A stretch of DNA of 64,000 nucleotides from NCBI GenBank assembly GCA_024305405.1, contig JAKNDB010000107.1, forward strand, positions 2,914,001 through 2,978,000, in the 5' to 3' direction. This document shows positions 26,596-41,500 of the stretch, piece by piece. How positions within the stretch are numbered: the stretch's first letter is position 1; the number at the start of each line of letters is the position of its first letter. The position numbers were made by a program, and so were the translations under genes. Source of the DNA: Dirofilaria immitis (taxonomy: Eukaryota; Nematoda; Chromadorea; Rhabditida; Onchocercidae). Below the pieces are notes generated by a model, which saw only the letters and a list, made by a program, of their open reading frames with translations, was not told the origin of the DNA and did not search any database.

Positions 26596-29500
26596 TTACG
26601 GCTGTTCAAACAACAATGCATCCAAAATCAGTGCTACTCCAAATGCGATAGCGGCAAAAAGCAACTGAAAAAGAGATACGTAAAAATACGGATCTAAGTT
26701 TGTGCTTATATGTTTTTACAAACTATACTTTTAGAATGATAAAGAAATTTAATTATATCTCATTATCTGTCTATTTATTTTGATTTTTGTTAGGCTCTAG
26801 AAAAACGAATTACATTCCCTATTTGATAAAATGCCTATACATAGCTGACACACAAAATTCTACCATGTTAAAAACATAATTGATAACACAATATAAGAGC
26901 TAGTTAAATAACAGTAATACACATGATGGAGTAATGATGATCACTAAAAATTATTATTAACTAAATTCTACGATCAATAATAAAATATTAGTCGTTCTAT
27001 AAATCAACGATATCTGTGATAAGTTAAAGAAGTAACATCAATTTCATATTGCAATATAAGAGATATATTTTCCTCGCTAATTCAAATGGAAAATCAAAAC
27101 CAACCAGGATAACGAATGCGTAATGCTTGTCGGACAAAATATGATATTGAATCCACTGCACGTTGCTAACATCCTGTGAACGAATGGCAAGCATCTCTTG
27201 CTCAGTTAGTTCAAGAGCCTTTTACGAGGTATTACGGCTAACGATGGGGTTGCAAATTGTATAGCAGACGGTGCTGAAACGCTTTCAATTCCATCTCTGA
27301 TCCTTACACATTGAACACGAAGTTGAACACTTTCAGATGTTGAAAGTGAGTATGACGTGGACAAACCTTCATATGCCTAAAAAAATTTTTCGCAATCATT
27401 TTTACGAACGATTCAAGAAATTTAACAACTAAATTCTATAATTTAGTTTTTCTCACTTTCAAATTTATTCTCAATCACTGTAATAGCATAGTTTCAACAT
27501 ATTTCTAAATAAATTGTAACTGATTAATATTCCAAGCATTTTTTCAAATTACATTTCAGAAATTAACAAATCAATCCACAAAATATTGCTAGAAAGTATC
27601 AGTTTTTTTCTTTTCAAGTGTTTGAAAAAAATTACTGTTTTCCAGGTATTGTTCGATCGCTCAGTAGAATTTCGGGATGCAACTTGAAGGCGATATAATA
27701 ACGATTCTTTAGCATTTGCTGATGATATGCGAACTGGTGACCATTCTACCTTAAAAATATGAAATGGTAAAATCAAAGTAAAATTAAAATATAACATGAT
27801 ATTATCTGCATCATTCTTATAATTATTTGGACAAATAAAAATAGAAATGCGATGAACAAAAACTCTCTTATGTTTCAAGATTAGGCAAACTACAGATCAG
27901 AAGTATTGCGTTTTAAAACTCACTTTTGTCTTTATTATATTATACCCTTCAATTTAATGTTATTTATTGATGCATCTTTTATTTATTTTTATCGTTTGTC
28001 TTTAGGTCCGTCTCATCTTACTATTTTTATTAACAATATAGTTAAAACTTTTTATATGAAACTTAAACGCATTTCACAATGTTTTTTTTGTTTATTTTTC
28101 CATGCTGTATAAAAGAGGAATATAGATTTATCTGTCACTCTTCATTTTCTTACAAGAACGAGGATGTATAACTTTTGCAAATAAGCTGGAGTTTACCTGG
28201 AAAGAGCCTGATGCAACTTCGGTTACCATCGGTGCGGATCGTATTGTTGGCGGTGGCAATTGTTCAGTTGAAAATTCAAATGGTGAAGACCAAGGACCGG
28301 CACCCGAAACTCGTGACGAACAACGAATACGAAAACGATATTTTGTACTTTCATTCAAATTACGCACTTTTGCATAGCGATTATCGCCTTCATAAATCTG
28401 CAGAATGATAAAAGTTAAACAACTATAGACTAAACAAAATTTATAAAAATAGCGAGAAATTATGATGCAAGTACACCTGTATTTTATTTTTTCCTTAAAA
28501 ATTCTTAGTCACAGCATTCTAAACTATATTTTGTTTTAACTTATACTAACCGGTGAAAATTTGCCGTTATCATTTTCTTTCTCCAAATAATAATAATATT
28601 GCATGGTGGTCGGTGCAGATGCATTTCCAGGTGGTTTCCATTTCAACTTCAAATAATTCGGGCCTGCTTCAGAACAGAGCAAATTAGGAGGCTGTGGAGG
28701 AGGTGCTAATGTCGTAGCTGTTATCCATGATGGGTCACCTATTCCAATAGCATTCACGCCATGAACCGACATCCTAAAATCGCTGGTATTCAAGTGAGAA
28801 AATATAAAAGTAGTTTCAAAATAAGACTATAATGTCTTGTAAAAAAACAATTACATTTTCAAATGAATTATATTTTTGGATAAAATAATATTTTCATGAG
28901 AAAATCTGAACTCTTTTCAACCATAAATAACACTAAAAAATTTGAAGTTTAAAAGTCAAATCTGTATAAAAGAAGCACAGATAAGATTAAAGCAAAAACA
29001 GAGTTTAAATTTCTTGATTAAAGTGTTGTTTTTCGAAATCAAAATCAACCTGTATGTACGACCAGCTTCAAGTGAATCAATTATACATTCGCATACAGAT
29101 GCTTCTTGTTTTATCAAGCGAATTTCGTTACCAGAGGAATCATCAAGCACACGAATATTGTATTCGAAAATTTCACTTCCGTTACAACAAGGAGTTCGCC
29201 ATGACATTTGCAGCTGCCTACAACCTAAAACTATTTCGATTTATAAAACGTCAGGTATAAATATTTAGGCTAATTTTTTAATTTTGAATTACGCCAGTTA
29301 ATTCCGTAAGTGCAAACGAATGTTCAATTTCTTTTATATTATATAACGGTTTTGTTCAGGCAGCATAATGTGAAGAAATCTCGCTATATGTCAAAAATTA
29401 AAATTGTAAAAATGTACCTTGTGGAAGAGCATGAAGACCCAGCGGTGCGGCAGGTGAACGGGGAGGAATAGAAACATAGATGCATTCACTGGGAATACTA

Positions 29501-32500
29501 GTACCACCGCTATTCACAGCCGAAACACTAAGTTGATACTTACAACCAGGTTGTCCTTCAGCTACGCTAATACTTAACGTTTCAGCACTTTCACGTTTCA
29601 CTGTCCAACCGCAATTCGCATTAGTCGCCTGATCATTGTCATTCTTGAGTTTTGATCTAAACTTTTCAATAAATAGTGGCTGAATTTAACGATTACGGCC
29701 ATATCTGTGCAAAATCTTATTTTAAGTTTATAGAAAATGGTATAAAAAAATATAGAAAATGATATGAAAAAAGAAAAAATATATAGAAAATGATATCAAA
29801 AAAAAGAAAAAAATTATTTTAAGTTTATATAAAATGATATGAGAAAAAGAAAACAATAACAATACAGTGGTTATTTAGGAAAATAAGAAGAAACTTAAGT
29901 GAATTTATAGTTTTCGAAAACTCACCTCATGCAATTCGAAGTGATGTGAAATAATGAGTGCAGCAAAAAAATGCGAACTAAATTAAATGCCAGAAAGAAC
30001 TTGATTTTCAGAAATAAGATATGTAATATGGAAGCTATAATTAGCAAAATTTTCAAAACTAACGTGATTGAAGATGAAACAAGGATTCTTTCTATAATAT
30101 ATTCTATAATGGGTGCTCCATTAGTACTATTTGGTGGTGACCAATGCAATACATTATCAGCATCAACATGAACATCGGTTGGAGGTGATGGTGGCTGTGC
30201 AGCAGTTCTTCCAACAGCTACTCGACTCCATTCACCTTCCAGACGTGCACCATCAAAGGAAACAGAAACAGCTCGTACTTGAACTTCCATCTCTTCACCC
30301 GGAGCACAATTTGACAAGTCAAACATTGTTGCTTCACCTACAAAAACGAGATTAATGAGATTATTATTATTATTAGTGTATTAAATTACAAAGATTACAA
30401 TACTAAATAATATCGCTGAATAGTTGAACTGCATTATTATGTAGAATTATCGTAATTTTTGATATTTATGAAAACTGCTGAAATATGAATTAAGGTAAAC
30501 AAACTGAAAATGAAAATTACAAAAGCATTTTCTTTTGTTGTCATGAAAACGCTGTTGTCATTTATGAAAATGCTTTCTTTAAAATTCTTTACGTGCTTGA
30601 ATGCAGTAACTTTCTATGCAATAATAAATAATAAATTCAAGATATTTAGAACATTATTTCCCAAATTTCTTTCAAACTTTTGACAGAGTTGTATTTCCAA
30701 ATCTTGAATTTGAAGATGATTGAATGCTTTTTCGAAGCATATTTTAATTAAACCTTGAAAGAAAAAAGCAATTGAGCACTACATACATTCAGATATATCT
30801 TTGACAGTTTTATTTTTTGTTCTAAGAAAATGCGAAAATTGGCTTAACCTTGATAAATGATACTGGAAGGTTGTAAATTGACACGATGGAGTTGATAGAT
30901 TATTGAAGACATTACATTGTCTGGTGGATTCCATTGAACACGCAGGCAACCTTTCGAAATTTCAGTAATTGTAGGTGCTGCACATTGCCCCGGAATTGAT
31001 ATAGTACGCTGTTTTTCTTCTCGTCGAATACGCAAAACGTCACTCCATCCGCTCTTTAAATCGCAGAGAATAGCAAGAACAAGGCGATTGTTAATGATAA
31101 AAAATTATGTCTTAGAATCATTTTTTTCAAATTATTGCAATAAACTGAAGAGTATAAAAATTAAGCTTAACTTAATTCATAAAATTGATTGTTTGATAAG
31201 CAAATTAGGAAATCTCCGAATTATCCTTTTCTTGAAATTTATAACAAAAACTATAAGTGTTGCCAAATTAATTACCTGTAACTGTTTCCTTAACGCAGCT
31301 ACTCGGAAAGCTCGCATTTCATGATCACGAACCTGTGTACTTATTGCACTACCTCTATATACCACAGTCCACGATTTCTCATCTGAGCTACCTTCTAGAA
31401 GGAAGCCAAGATCTTTTCGTTTGTGCGTCCCGCTTTCCAACCAATTTCAAGACGTACTCCATTGTTTGAAATAATATGTGGTCGCGAAGGTATTGGAGGC
31501 GGTGAACTGGATACAATGGATGGAGAGGATGGAGTTCGAACAATAAGAGCTTCAGATGGCTCACTGTCACCAGCATCATTATGAACGATCAGACGGAAAT
31601 GATACTGATGGTTACTGTAAAAACAGGTAAATCGTGATGTACATATATCATAATGTATAAATAGTTATTTATAAAACATTACTAAAAACTATAGGTTGCT
31701 TATGAAAACACTGCTAAAAAGCATACAACTAAGAATATTTTTGAAATTATGATAATAAAAGATATATATACCTTATAACGTCATTGATATTGACTGAAGA
31801 CAGTTGGGAACGTTCGCAAACAACTGAATATTCATTTGTTCGAATATCAGACATCTCTAGCTAAAATTGAATTTAGAAAAAATTAGTAAGGATATATTAT
31901 AACAATGATATTTATATCTTAAGCTAACGATTTCCTATAATTTTTGTGAAGGATTCATTGCGAATCTACAAATGTAAGTAAGCTCATAATGCACTGAAAT
32001 AAGTCACAACACAAATTAAATATTCTCTTTGAAATAGCAATAAATACTGCACAGAATATATATCAAAAATTTCATATTTTTAAATCACAATCGAACCGTG
32101 TAAGAGTGTTGAGGTTGAGTATTCCAGGAAAGTTTGATACATTTGGCTGATAAAGAAACAAGTTGAGGACAATGCGGTTGCTTTGGTGGATAGAAAAGCG
32201 CTGATGTACAAACGGTAATTGCAGCCGATGGTTGCGAATCTCCATTATTATTCGTAGCAATCAGATGAACTCGATATCGTGTTGACGGTGTCAGACCCTT
32301 GATTCTAAATTGTTCTGCTAAACCTTCATATACTGCTTCATAACCTTCCTCTTCTTGTTGGCCATCCTAAAGTGAACAATATACTCATTAAAACATTATT
32401 CCTAGTGAACAAAATCTAATTATTATATATTCTTTCTGCTCAAAAGCAATATCGATATAAATGACGAGCTGTCCTGAAGAAATTAAAAACAGTTAAAAAA

Positions 32501-35500
32501 ACTGAAAAATTCTCGAGGACACATACTTTAGATATCTTCAAAACTACAATCAGCATCGGAATAGTAATAATGAATTATAAAGCCAAAAGTACGAAAAATT
32601 TTTTGCAAAATTACTCAAATTCTATAAATATCGGAATATAAATGATGCAACATGAAGATCATCTCATCATCAAAGGCAATTATTAGAAAATAAATTGGTT
32701 GCTGATTTATACAGCAATAAGATTAAACAATCCACTTTTGTTAATGCTATTTGTTATTCAAAAATTTAGATAAACCTATCATCATTTATTTTCTAAATAA
32801 TTATTCTACAAATATACGGTACATTTCGTTTACTGAATCATAAAACTTACAGATGCTAATTCCAGACGGTAGCATGTTATCGCTGAACCATTATCAATAG
32901 CTGAGCGCCATGAAACAGTAACTGAATTATGCGTGCGTGAAACTAAACGCGGAGGATGCGGAGGTTCCGGTACTGTTGTAAGTGTTCGAAATTTCACGGC
33001 CGTTGATGGGCTGCCCTGTAAACCACGTTCCTCCAATGAAGCTCTCAACTGCACATAATATTCGGTATTTGGTCGAAGGCGACATAAGCGTACTCTATTA
33101 CCCGAATCAGGCTCACATCTGCAAATTAGTTCATTTGAAAAAATTATAAAACGACCGCAACTGAAAATTGACAATACAATATTTTCTGTCATTCTTCATT
33201 ATTTCTAAACATCTAAATAGCTTTTTAATTTTTTGATTGGTTTTTCTAGACTTCTATTTCTGGGAAATCTTTAAATAAAATAAACTTTTTATTTTAAATA
33301 TTTTAAATTTTTATTTTTTTGAAATAACTTTTCATTTTAAATTCATATTTTAAATAATTTTTAAAGAAAATTATTAAGAAAATGAAAGGAAAACAAAAAG
33401 GAAAATAAAAAATTTGCTCTTGAAAAAATAAATAGATATCTTGAGCATTTTTAGCGTAATAAAGGATGCAAATTCTATTTATTTATGAGTAAAGAGGGAA
33501 TAAAACTAACCTATAACTACTGACAATGCGTCCAACACTTTCGAAAAGAACAATATCGTAGGTAAATTCGGATGCGTCAATCTGCGGAAATGGCCCACCA
33601 GGTGCAGATGCTTCGGATGTATCCAGCTCTTGCCATACAATATCAGCTTCCTTTGCTGCCACTCGAAGAATCTAAAGCTTGAGCAAAATGGAAGATTCAA
33701 AATTTCTAGAATTTAGCAGATCGAAAGAATGATGACAAAGATAAAAACAGATGTAAATAAACATATTTCTATTCCTGTACCTGAGGCGACTGCATTCGTG
33801 AGAGCATTTCGGTAAGTCGTTCCCATTCTTCCTCTTCATTTGCTGAGGCTCCAGACTGACTTTGTTCCTGAATATTGGATTCAATCGCAATTTGTATACT
33901 ACAGTTCAAATAATTATTCTAAAACGTTATTATTAATTTATTGTCTCACGGTACGGATATCATTTTAGCAGACATGTCAACCAACAATTCCAGTTACATT
34001 CCACGGATAAGACAATGTAGCTACTAAATTATCTCGGTAACAATTACTTACTTCAAATTACATTTTACTGATTGTATCCACAAAGAAGTCAAACGATACA
34101 ACTCATCACTGTGATACTTCTAATATTGCTTGAAAACGAAACCATATTATTATCAAAAACAGTAACGGAATATCTACGAATACAACATTATTACCTGCAT
34201 GTATTACAAAGAAATGAAAAAGAGCCATAAAGGTGGAAGATTAAGGAAATCTAAATTTCTTTAAAACTTTATTGCGGATCTCATTAATATTAAAACCAAA
34301 CAATTATTCAAGAACATTCATGCCAAAACGGACATTCTTGAGAAAAATAATTAAACACAGCTGCCCTTAACAAAATTTGTTGATGAAGAAAGTGAATCTG
34401 GCTATCCAGAAAAGAGTTAAAGATGAAAAGTTAAGTTTCATTCGTATAAACAATAAATAACAAAAAAAAATGGAAAAAATAATTAATTTATATTTTTCTT
34501 TTAATGACTTGCCTAATTGTTTAATTACATGCATCGCAGTAAAATCACAATAAACTACATTACAAATTTATCTGCTGCTTCTAATGTACACTCTAAGAAA
34601 TACACTTACATGGTCGTCAGTACTGTTCGTTGGCACTTGAACTACATGTGGTCCGTCAAACTTCTTTCCGTGTGGTATCCAAGTCTTTCGAAGATTATCT
34701 GAAAAAAAAATTATATTTATATAAAAATTATGTATCATATTACAAAAACTTATATCACCTTATTCTTTATTTGTTTTTCAAATTCGGATTTTAGATAAAT
34801 TTAGAATTAATTTAATTTAAGTCTTTAACCTTAAATTTCTTGAGTTTTTAGATAAAAACCAATCAAGAGAATAGAGATATCTGCAGTGAGAATATATTGA
34901 CAAGAAATGAAAAAATGAAAATTTGTAGAAAAATATATCTACCTTCACTAAAATCAGAATTATTATGAAGGGGATAGGGCACAGCAGGAGGTGGATATGG
35001 AGGCACGATAGGTGGTGAAGGTGAATTATGCGCAAATGGTTTCAATGATGTTGTCGCAGCCGAATTATGGAGCGATGTATTTGAAGTGATCGTTGCTAAT
35101 GGCGAAGCGGTCTAAAAATTATAAAAAATTGCTGTACCACAAGCAATAATTTTTATCTAATTAGTCTGCATATCATATCTATACTTCTTGCTATTATTTT
35201 AATTTTGTTTGTGAACATGAAAAACTAAATCGACAGCAGGAAGAATAAACTTCGTTCACTCTCACTCTACAAGGATATGTTTTGCAAAGGATACAAGAAG
35301 ACTTTGACAATGAGAATTATATAGAGTAGTTCAATCTTCTCCTCTTATTTTCTCGTACTTTCTGTAAAGACATAAAATATAGTTCTCTAAAAATTGGAAT
35401 TTTTCAGTTCACTATTTGCATTTTTCAAGTGAACCTCCCACCCACAAAATTGCTGTTTTTAGAATGAATGATCATGTTTATCGAAAACATTTCAAAACTG

Positions 35501-38500
35501 TAAAATAACAGAAACACAATTAGTGATGAAAGAATGAAATTATACATTATATCAATTCTGAATTGTGCTGAAACTGAAACATTTCACACATTTACATATT
35601 TACATAAATATATTAGTCCTTGTAATCATTTAATCTAAATACAATATTTTCAATACCTATCTATAGTCATTCGCTTTTGATAAAGTGAGCATATCAAATT
35701 AGATTAATATATTCGCAAGAATTTTTTTTGACAGTAAAAGAATTTAGAAGTAGAAAATAAGATAACAATAAATAAGATTTTTACCACAGTTTTCTTCTGA
35801 AGCATCTAACAACTATAACTTTTATTATGTTTTGGACAAATAGAATAACGATAAACTTATAATTTATTATCCTTCTCTATACGAAATTCTTTAACTTATT
35901 CGAACTTTTCTTTATGTTATTCTCAATAAATGTAAACTACAATTTTAGAAAAATTAAAGCAAACCGGCATCAAACGCGATCTAGGCGTAGCTTCTGGTGA
36001 TAAGATCAAATGACGTAAGACACCCTGTAATTTGTCATCATTTATTACTTCACAAAAATTATTTGATAAAAAAAAAGAAAAGAAATAAAGGAAAGAGAAA
36101 AAAGAAAGAAGAAAAAAAGAAAAAAATATATATAAAAAAGAAGAAAAAAATATATATTGTGATTTATCATTAATAAATGACTGTCCATGCACGATATAAT
36201 AAAATGTGGGTCATGAATTATTTGCCACATCTACAAACTGATTAGGCTTTCGTGACAGTATAAAGTCAAGCCTCAAAATTAAATGGTATTATAAAACAAG
36301 TAAAGAAATAATAGATGGGTTGCTTTAAAAACTAAGGAGTTTTTTTTGAGTTAACAATCGCTTCCCAATTTTATTCAACTTGGTATTTTTTCTAGTTTTC
36401 AAATATAAAAGTTAAGAGAAATAAAAATCTTCTCAAATGCACTTTTTATTAACATTTTATAAAAAGCATTGTGAACTCTTAGCAACTTGATCCTAGAAAT
36501 ATTCGGAAAGACATAATCTTCGCAATTTAGAAAAAGCCAAAGAATAGTAGTTTAAATGATGCTCTAACATAACACAGTTAAAAATAACCTGTTCATCGAC
36601 CATTTGTTGAACCATATGTCCAGGTGGAACATGTAGTGGAAGGGCGGATGGTGACATACCAGCTTGATTTACCATACGTACCGTTGCTGGACCTTAAAAA
36701 TTTTTCACTACTAATTAGGATCAAAAGGTTGAGTTCTGTAGTGAAAATGTTTTCAAAAAAATTTTTACAATGGAAAGGATCACAAAAAAGAAACGCAAGA
36801 AACAAAGTAAGGCGAACCTGTGATATGTTGAACGTCGTTTCCTATAACTATTGAAAGAGTCTCGCCTGTTTGCACGTGTACAAAAAGGTCATTACTACCA
36901 ATGGAGGTTGGCGCACGTTGTGTCGCACTGATGTTACCTCGTACTGAAATGTGAAACACGTTTTGGATATCCATTTTCGAAGATTTAAAACTGAAATTTG
37001 AAATTTTAAGCTATATCCGATTCAAGCTTAATCCTTCTGATATGAAACAGTACAATATTTTCGAATCTATGTTTTATCCAAATAAATGCTTTGACATAGA
37101 TTTGATATATTATTACTTGAAAAGAACTAATGTTCATTAGCAGATAGAGATCGTCATAATTTAGATATCAGAAATTCATGATATATCTATCAATTTACTG
37201 ATTGAATACCAGTAATATTAATGGAGGGTTGCTGCTTCCGTTAAACCTAACTGTTTAATATTACTGCAGAATTTTTTAACTTCTTCTGTTTCTACGAATG
37301 ATCAGGAAAAAAATGAAAATAAGCTTCTAAAGATAATTATTATCTAAAATATGATAAAATATCTAAAGTCCTATAGCAAAAAAGAAAGCAAATTTAGATT
37401 ATCCTAAATCATTAAAAAAAAAAACCTCTTCCATAATCTACTTTCCACTGCATCGTAGAAATAGAGAAACAACTGCTCAAATAAGATTGAAATAGTCTAT
37501 GTTTGAAATATGATGCAAAAATTTTTACATATATATATATGTATTACTGAGAAATCATCGAAATTAGAATTATGGAATTTGAAGATTTCGAATCTTTGTA
37601 TTCGAAATTACGAATAATACTAACATAATTTTCAAGTCTACGCTAACAATTGTAATGCTTGCTAATAGAATTAAACAAAGAAATGCTGCGTTCGGCCAAA
37701 TTCTTCCTCTAAGCGATTTCTAAATTTAGTTTTATTATGATAAAATAAATATAACAATTTCATTGTTCATTAATATTTGAAAAAAGCTCAAATGGAAATT
37801 TCATATAAGCCTAAATTTTACTAAGAAAATTGAAGTTTATCGGCAATAGAGCTGAATGAAGCAATATTTTAAATATCAAGAAAATGATATATAAAGAAAC
37901 TATTTTATTAAATGTTAGTGTGATTAGCGAAGTAGCAAACCGTCAGCTCCCCAGTTGGCATAACATTCAACAATTTTTTCCTATCAAAAGAATGGTACAC
38001 TGGAGATGGAAGAAGAAATGATGAAACCAGGACTTAGAACTGATGATATACGCCGATAACTGCCTTTTCGACACCTACGTATCATTTCTATCGCCTATTC
38101 TTCTGTATACGATTTTCTGCTTCTGAGCAAAAAGAGTACAAATTTTGACGGTGAATTGGTCGAATTTAAAATGTATACATAGAAAATTCTATAAAAATAT
38201 GCATTGGATTTCTTTGACTGAATCATTTTCCCACTTATTATTCTTTTGCTATACCGTACGATAATATATAACACAATGCTACTTATCAATCATTGAACAT
38301 ATATATACAAATAATTAAAATGGAATATGACAAATATGGAAGACTTATCCTTTCTCGAGAAAAACACTCATACTTCCAGAATATTTTATGGGACTAGGAA
38401 TTATATATTAATAAGCAAAGCGATCGTTGATAAAATCGAAGGAATAGGAACTAATCATAGATATTTCTGGATAAATATATAATGAATAAAGCTAATGATA

Positions 38501-41500
38501 TTGATATCATGATATTCTCGAAAGTTAGTAAAACAGAAACACTATTCGTATTCTTTTCAATAATAAGTCGATATTATGCATATTCGAACAAAAAGTATGA
38601 CTTCTTGATTGACCCCATGATCAATATATAGATGCAATCAAGGTGACAAGGTTTAAATAATCATGCTAGGTGTACCTAGTATCCAGTAAAACTGTGAGAA
38701 AAGCCTATACTTAACTATAATTTTATTCTAAAAATTTAATAAAAGTAATATTGACATCCAAATATGATAAATCTACTTCCGGAAAAATGAATTTACAAAC
38801 TGATATTCTTTCACCAAGAGAAAAAGATGCTAATACGCAATCCGGTTGAGAATATGGCAATAAAATAAAAGATGTAGTAGAGATGAGGAAAATAAAAAGT
38901 AAATATTAAGATAAATGTTGATGGATAAATAAGCGTTGTTTTCCAAATAGGCTAAGCATTGCACAACAATTCCAACTAATAAGATTACTTATTTTTAATC
39001 ACTATCATCAAACTGAAAACATGCTCACATAAAAACGTTTATCTTTCGAAGGGATCAATGCTCTCTTCATATAAACTATATCACAATTTAATTCGCCATA
39101 GTCACAACAATTTAGTACAATACATGTAATTAGAAACTTGAATAATTGATTATTGATGTGACTCTTCGATCAGGATGACAGTGAACAATTTCAAGAAATC
39201 AATCAGATGAAAGAGAAAACTGATTTCTAATATTCCGCAGTGATTGTCAAATCAGCCGAATAAGCAAAAATACGTCTTATCATTAGAATCAAAATAAAAT
39301 GGAATGAAATGGTTGTTTCATATTCTTTTTCATAATCATAAATGGAAATAATAACCATTTTTAAAAATAAAATCTACGCTAGTAGAAGAAAAAGGAATAA
39401 AAAGATAGAGACGAAGGTCCATAATTTTTCAAAATTTTATTGCGGGATGTCCGTTTTAAATTGTAATTGCTAAGCAGTTAAAAAAATTTTCTCCTATCTT
39501 GCCATTAGCAAATGGTAAGTGAGACACCACAGGAAAAATTTTCTTATGCAATTCCTGTAATATTCTTATTAAAAGTTGAATTCATAAAGTTCATATATTT
39601 GTTATTGCCAGAGATAACTTCATTTCTGATTGCGCTAAACATTATTTTCCATTGTTGATTAATCTTGTAAAATGCCTTAATTAGATAAAATTTCTGGAAA
39701 ATAATTTATGAATAAATATTTCCAATAAGATAAGGCCACGCAGATCCTAAGATACAAAATGTTCTTTTGTCAAATTCCCGAAACAAACTTCCAATTCTCT
39801 AACATATCGTTTGCTAATTTACTAAAGTAATTCCAGAAACAAAATAGGATATTTTAGAGAATGATTTTAAATTAAGAATTTGCAGTACCTGGAAAATCAT
39901 CCAGATAATGCCAATGATAAAAGATAAATGACTGTGATGACTTTGTAAAAGACGGATTCTACATATCACAGATTCTACATGTACATACACAATTGTTTAT
40001 CATTATTTTGCTTCAAACGTTTGTTATTTAAATTCCTACAGATCTCTTCAAAATTGAATAATACAGGAAATATAATGATTAAATGGCCATAAATTTCAAC
40101 TTAGCAAAAGAAATTGAAAATAACGCAATGAATATACCTTGATCAAAAACATAGGAACTGGAGAGGTGGAAGACGTCGGAACAGTATTGCAGGACATAAA
40201 CATTGGTGGTACAGCGTTATTCAGAAGCACTGGATGAGGTATTACCCAAGCGCTCCGTACTCCTATCGGTGCGTCACTGCAAATAAACATTTCAATAAAT
40301 TTACTTCATAAATGAAACAGTTGAAAGAGAGCTGCATGTCTATTATAAATTTGTTATCCTCTCCATAATATTAGAAATAGGAATTTTAATAAACTAATCT
40401 GCGATTCAGAATCAATCAGTACCCTTTTGATCTCTTTTAATCAAGAAGATAAGGCATAGTTCAGTTATTTCGGAAGCATGGCACAATTTAGGAAGAGTGT
40501 GATCCTTCAAATGTTTCTAAATTTAAGGCTAAACCAAAGTGAACAAAAATAGAAAGAAAAAAATATTATGCATAATTTCCATTTAATTTAAACGAGACAT
40601 CAACTAAAATCTTTTATTTATTTAATGGTTCAATGTTTTAAATTTCTAAATTTTCAACTTCCATTCAGTTTTCGAAGTTACCTTCTCAATACTAGTGGAC
40701 AGAAGGAAGAAAAAACCCTAAGCTAAACATATTATGAGTTCAAATTGCTGAAGAATATCAGTTCTAATATCATACTATATTTACGATTGCTCCTATTAAC
40801 AAAAATATTTTAAAAATTTAGTTTCCAATAAAAAATTAAGTCTCGAACAATCAAAGTCCTTACATCTTTCCTGATATAAAATTAAGTCTCGAACAATCAA
40901 AGTCCTTACATCTTTCCTGATATAACTAATACCTCTTTTTTCCATCCATAATTTTAACATTAGAAAGGGATCCAGCAAATGTCTGTACTGTAATATGAGG
41001 AACGTGATACTGAAACGACGACAGTCGTTACTAGAACAGGTTCGATGTCATTTGTTGAAAATTATTATTTCTTTAAAATTCAAAAATAACGATATCTTCT
41101 TGTTTATTACATTAATTATTCTATTGACTGTCAATCTTATGTTAATTTATAAGGAAGAAAAAACTCATGTTCAAAGAAAATATAATAAAAAACAAATAAA
41201 AATGAATAATAATAGCAACTTTTGAAATACTTTTATGAAATTTTTCCCTTAAAATTTATCTCTTCCAACAATTATTTATTTATTTTTTTCTTGTAATAAT
41301 AATAAATCACAATTGTAATGATCAGCATCAATTATAAAGTATTGATGTAATACAATGCACTATTGTTTAGAAGTGAAGTTAAAAAAGAAAAGCAGAAACA
41401 ATTCCAAAAATTGGTATCTTTTTTTTAAATACTATGATTTAATACGATATCAATGCAAAATTTAGAGTTTCAATTTTGATTCGCCAAGAATATTGGATAG

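Noticed and set aside
37925..37990. Possible extra FNDC3 exon (minus strand, VECYANWGADG or LNVMPTGELT frames)
   Set aside because: Its phases do not fit between the 40.1-kb and 36.9-kb exons.
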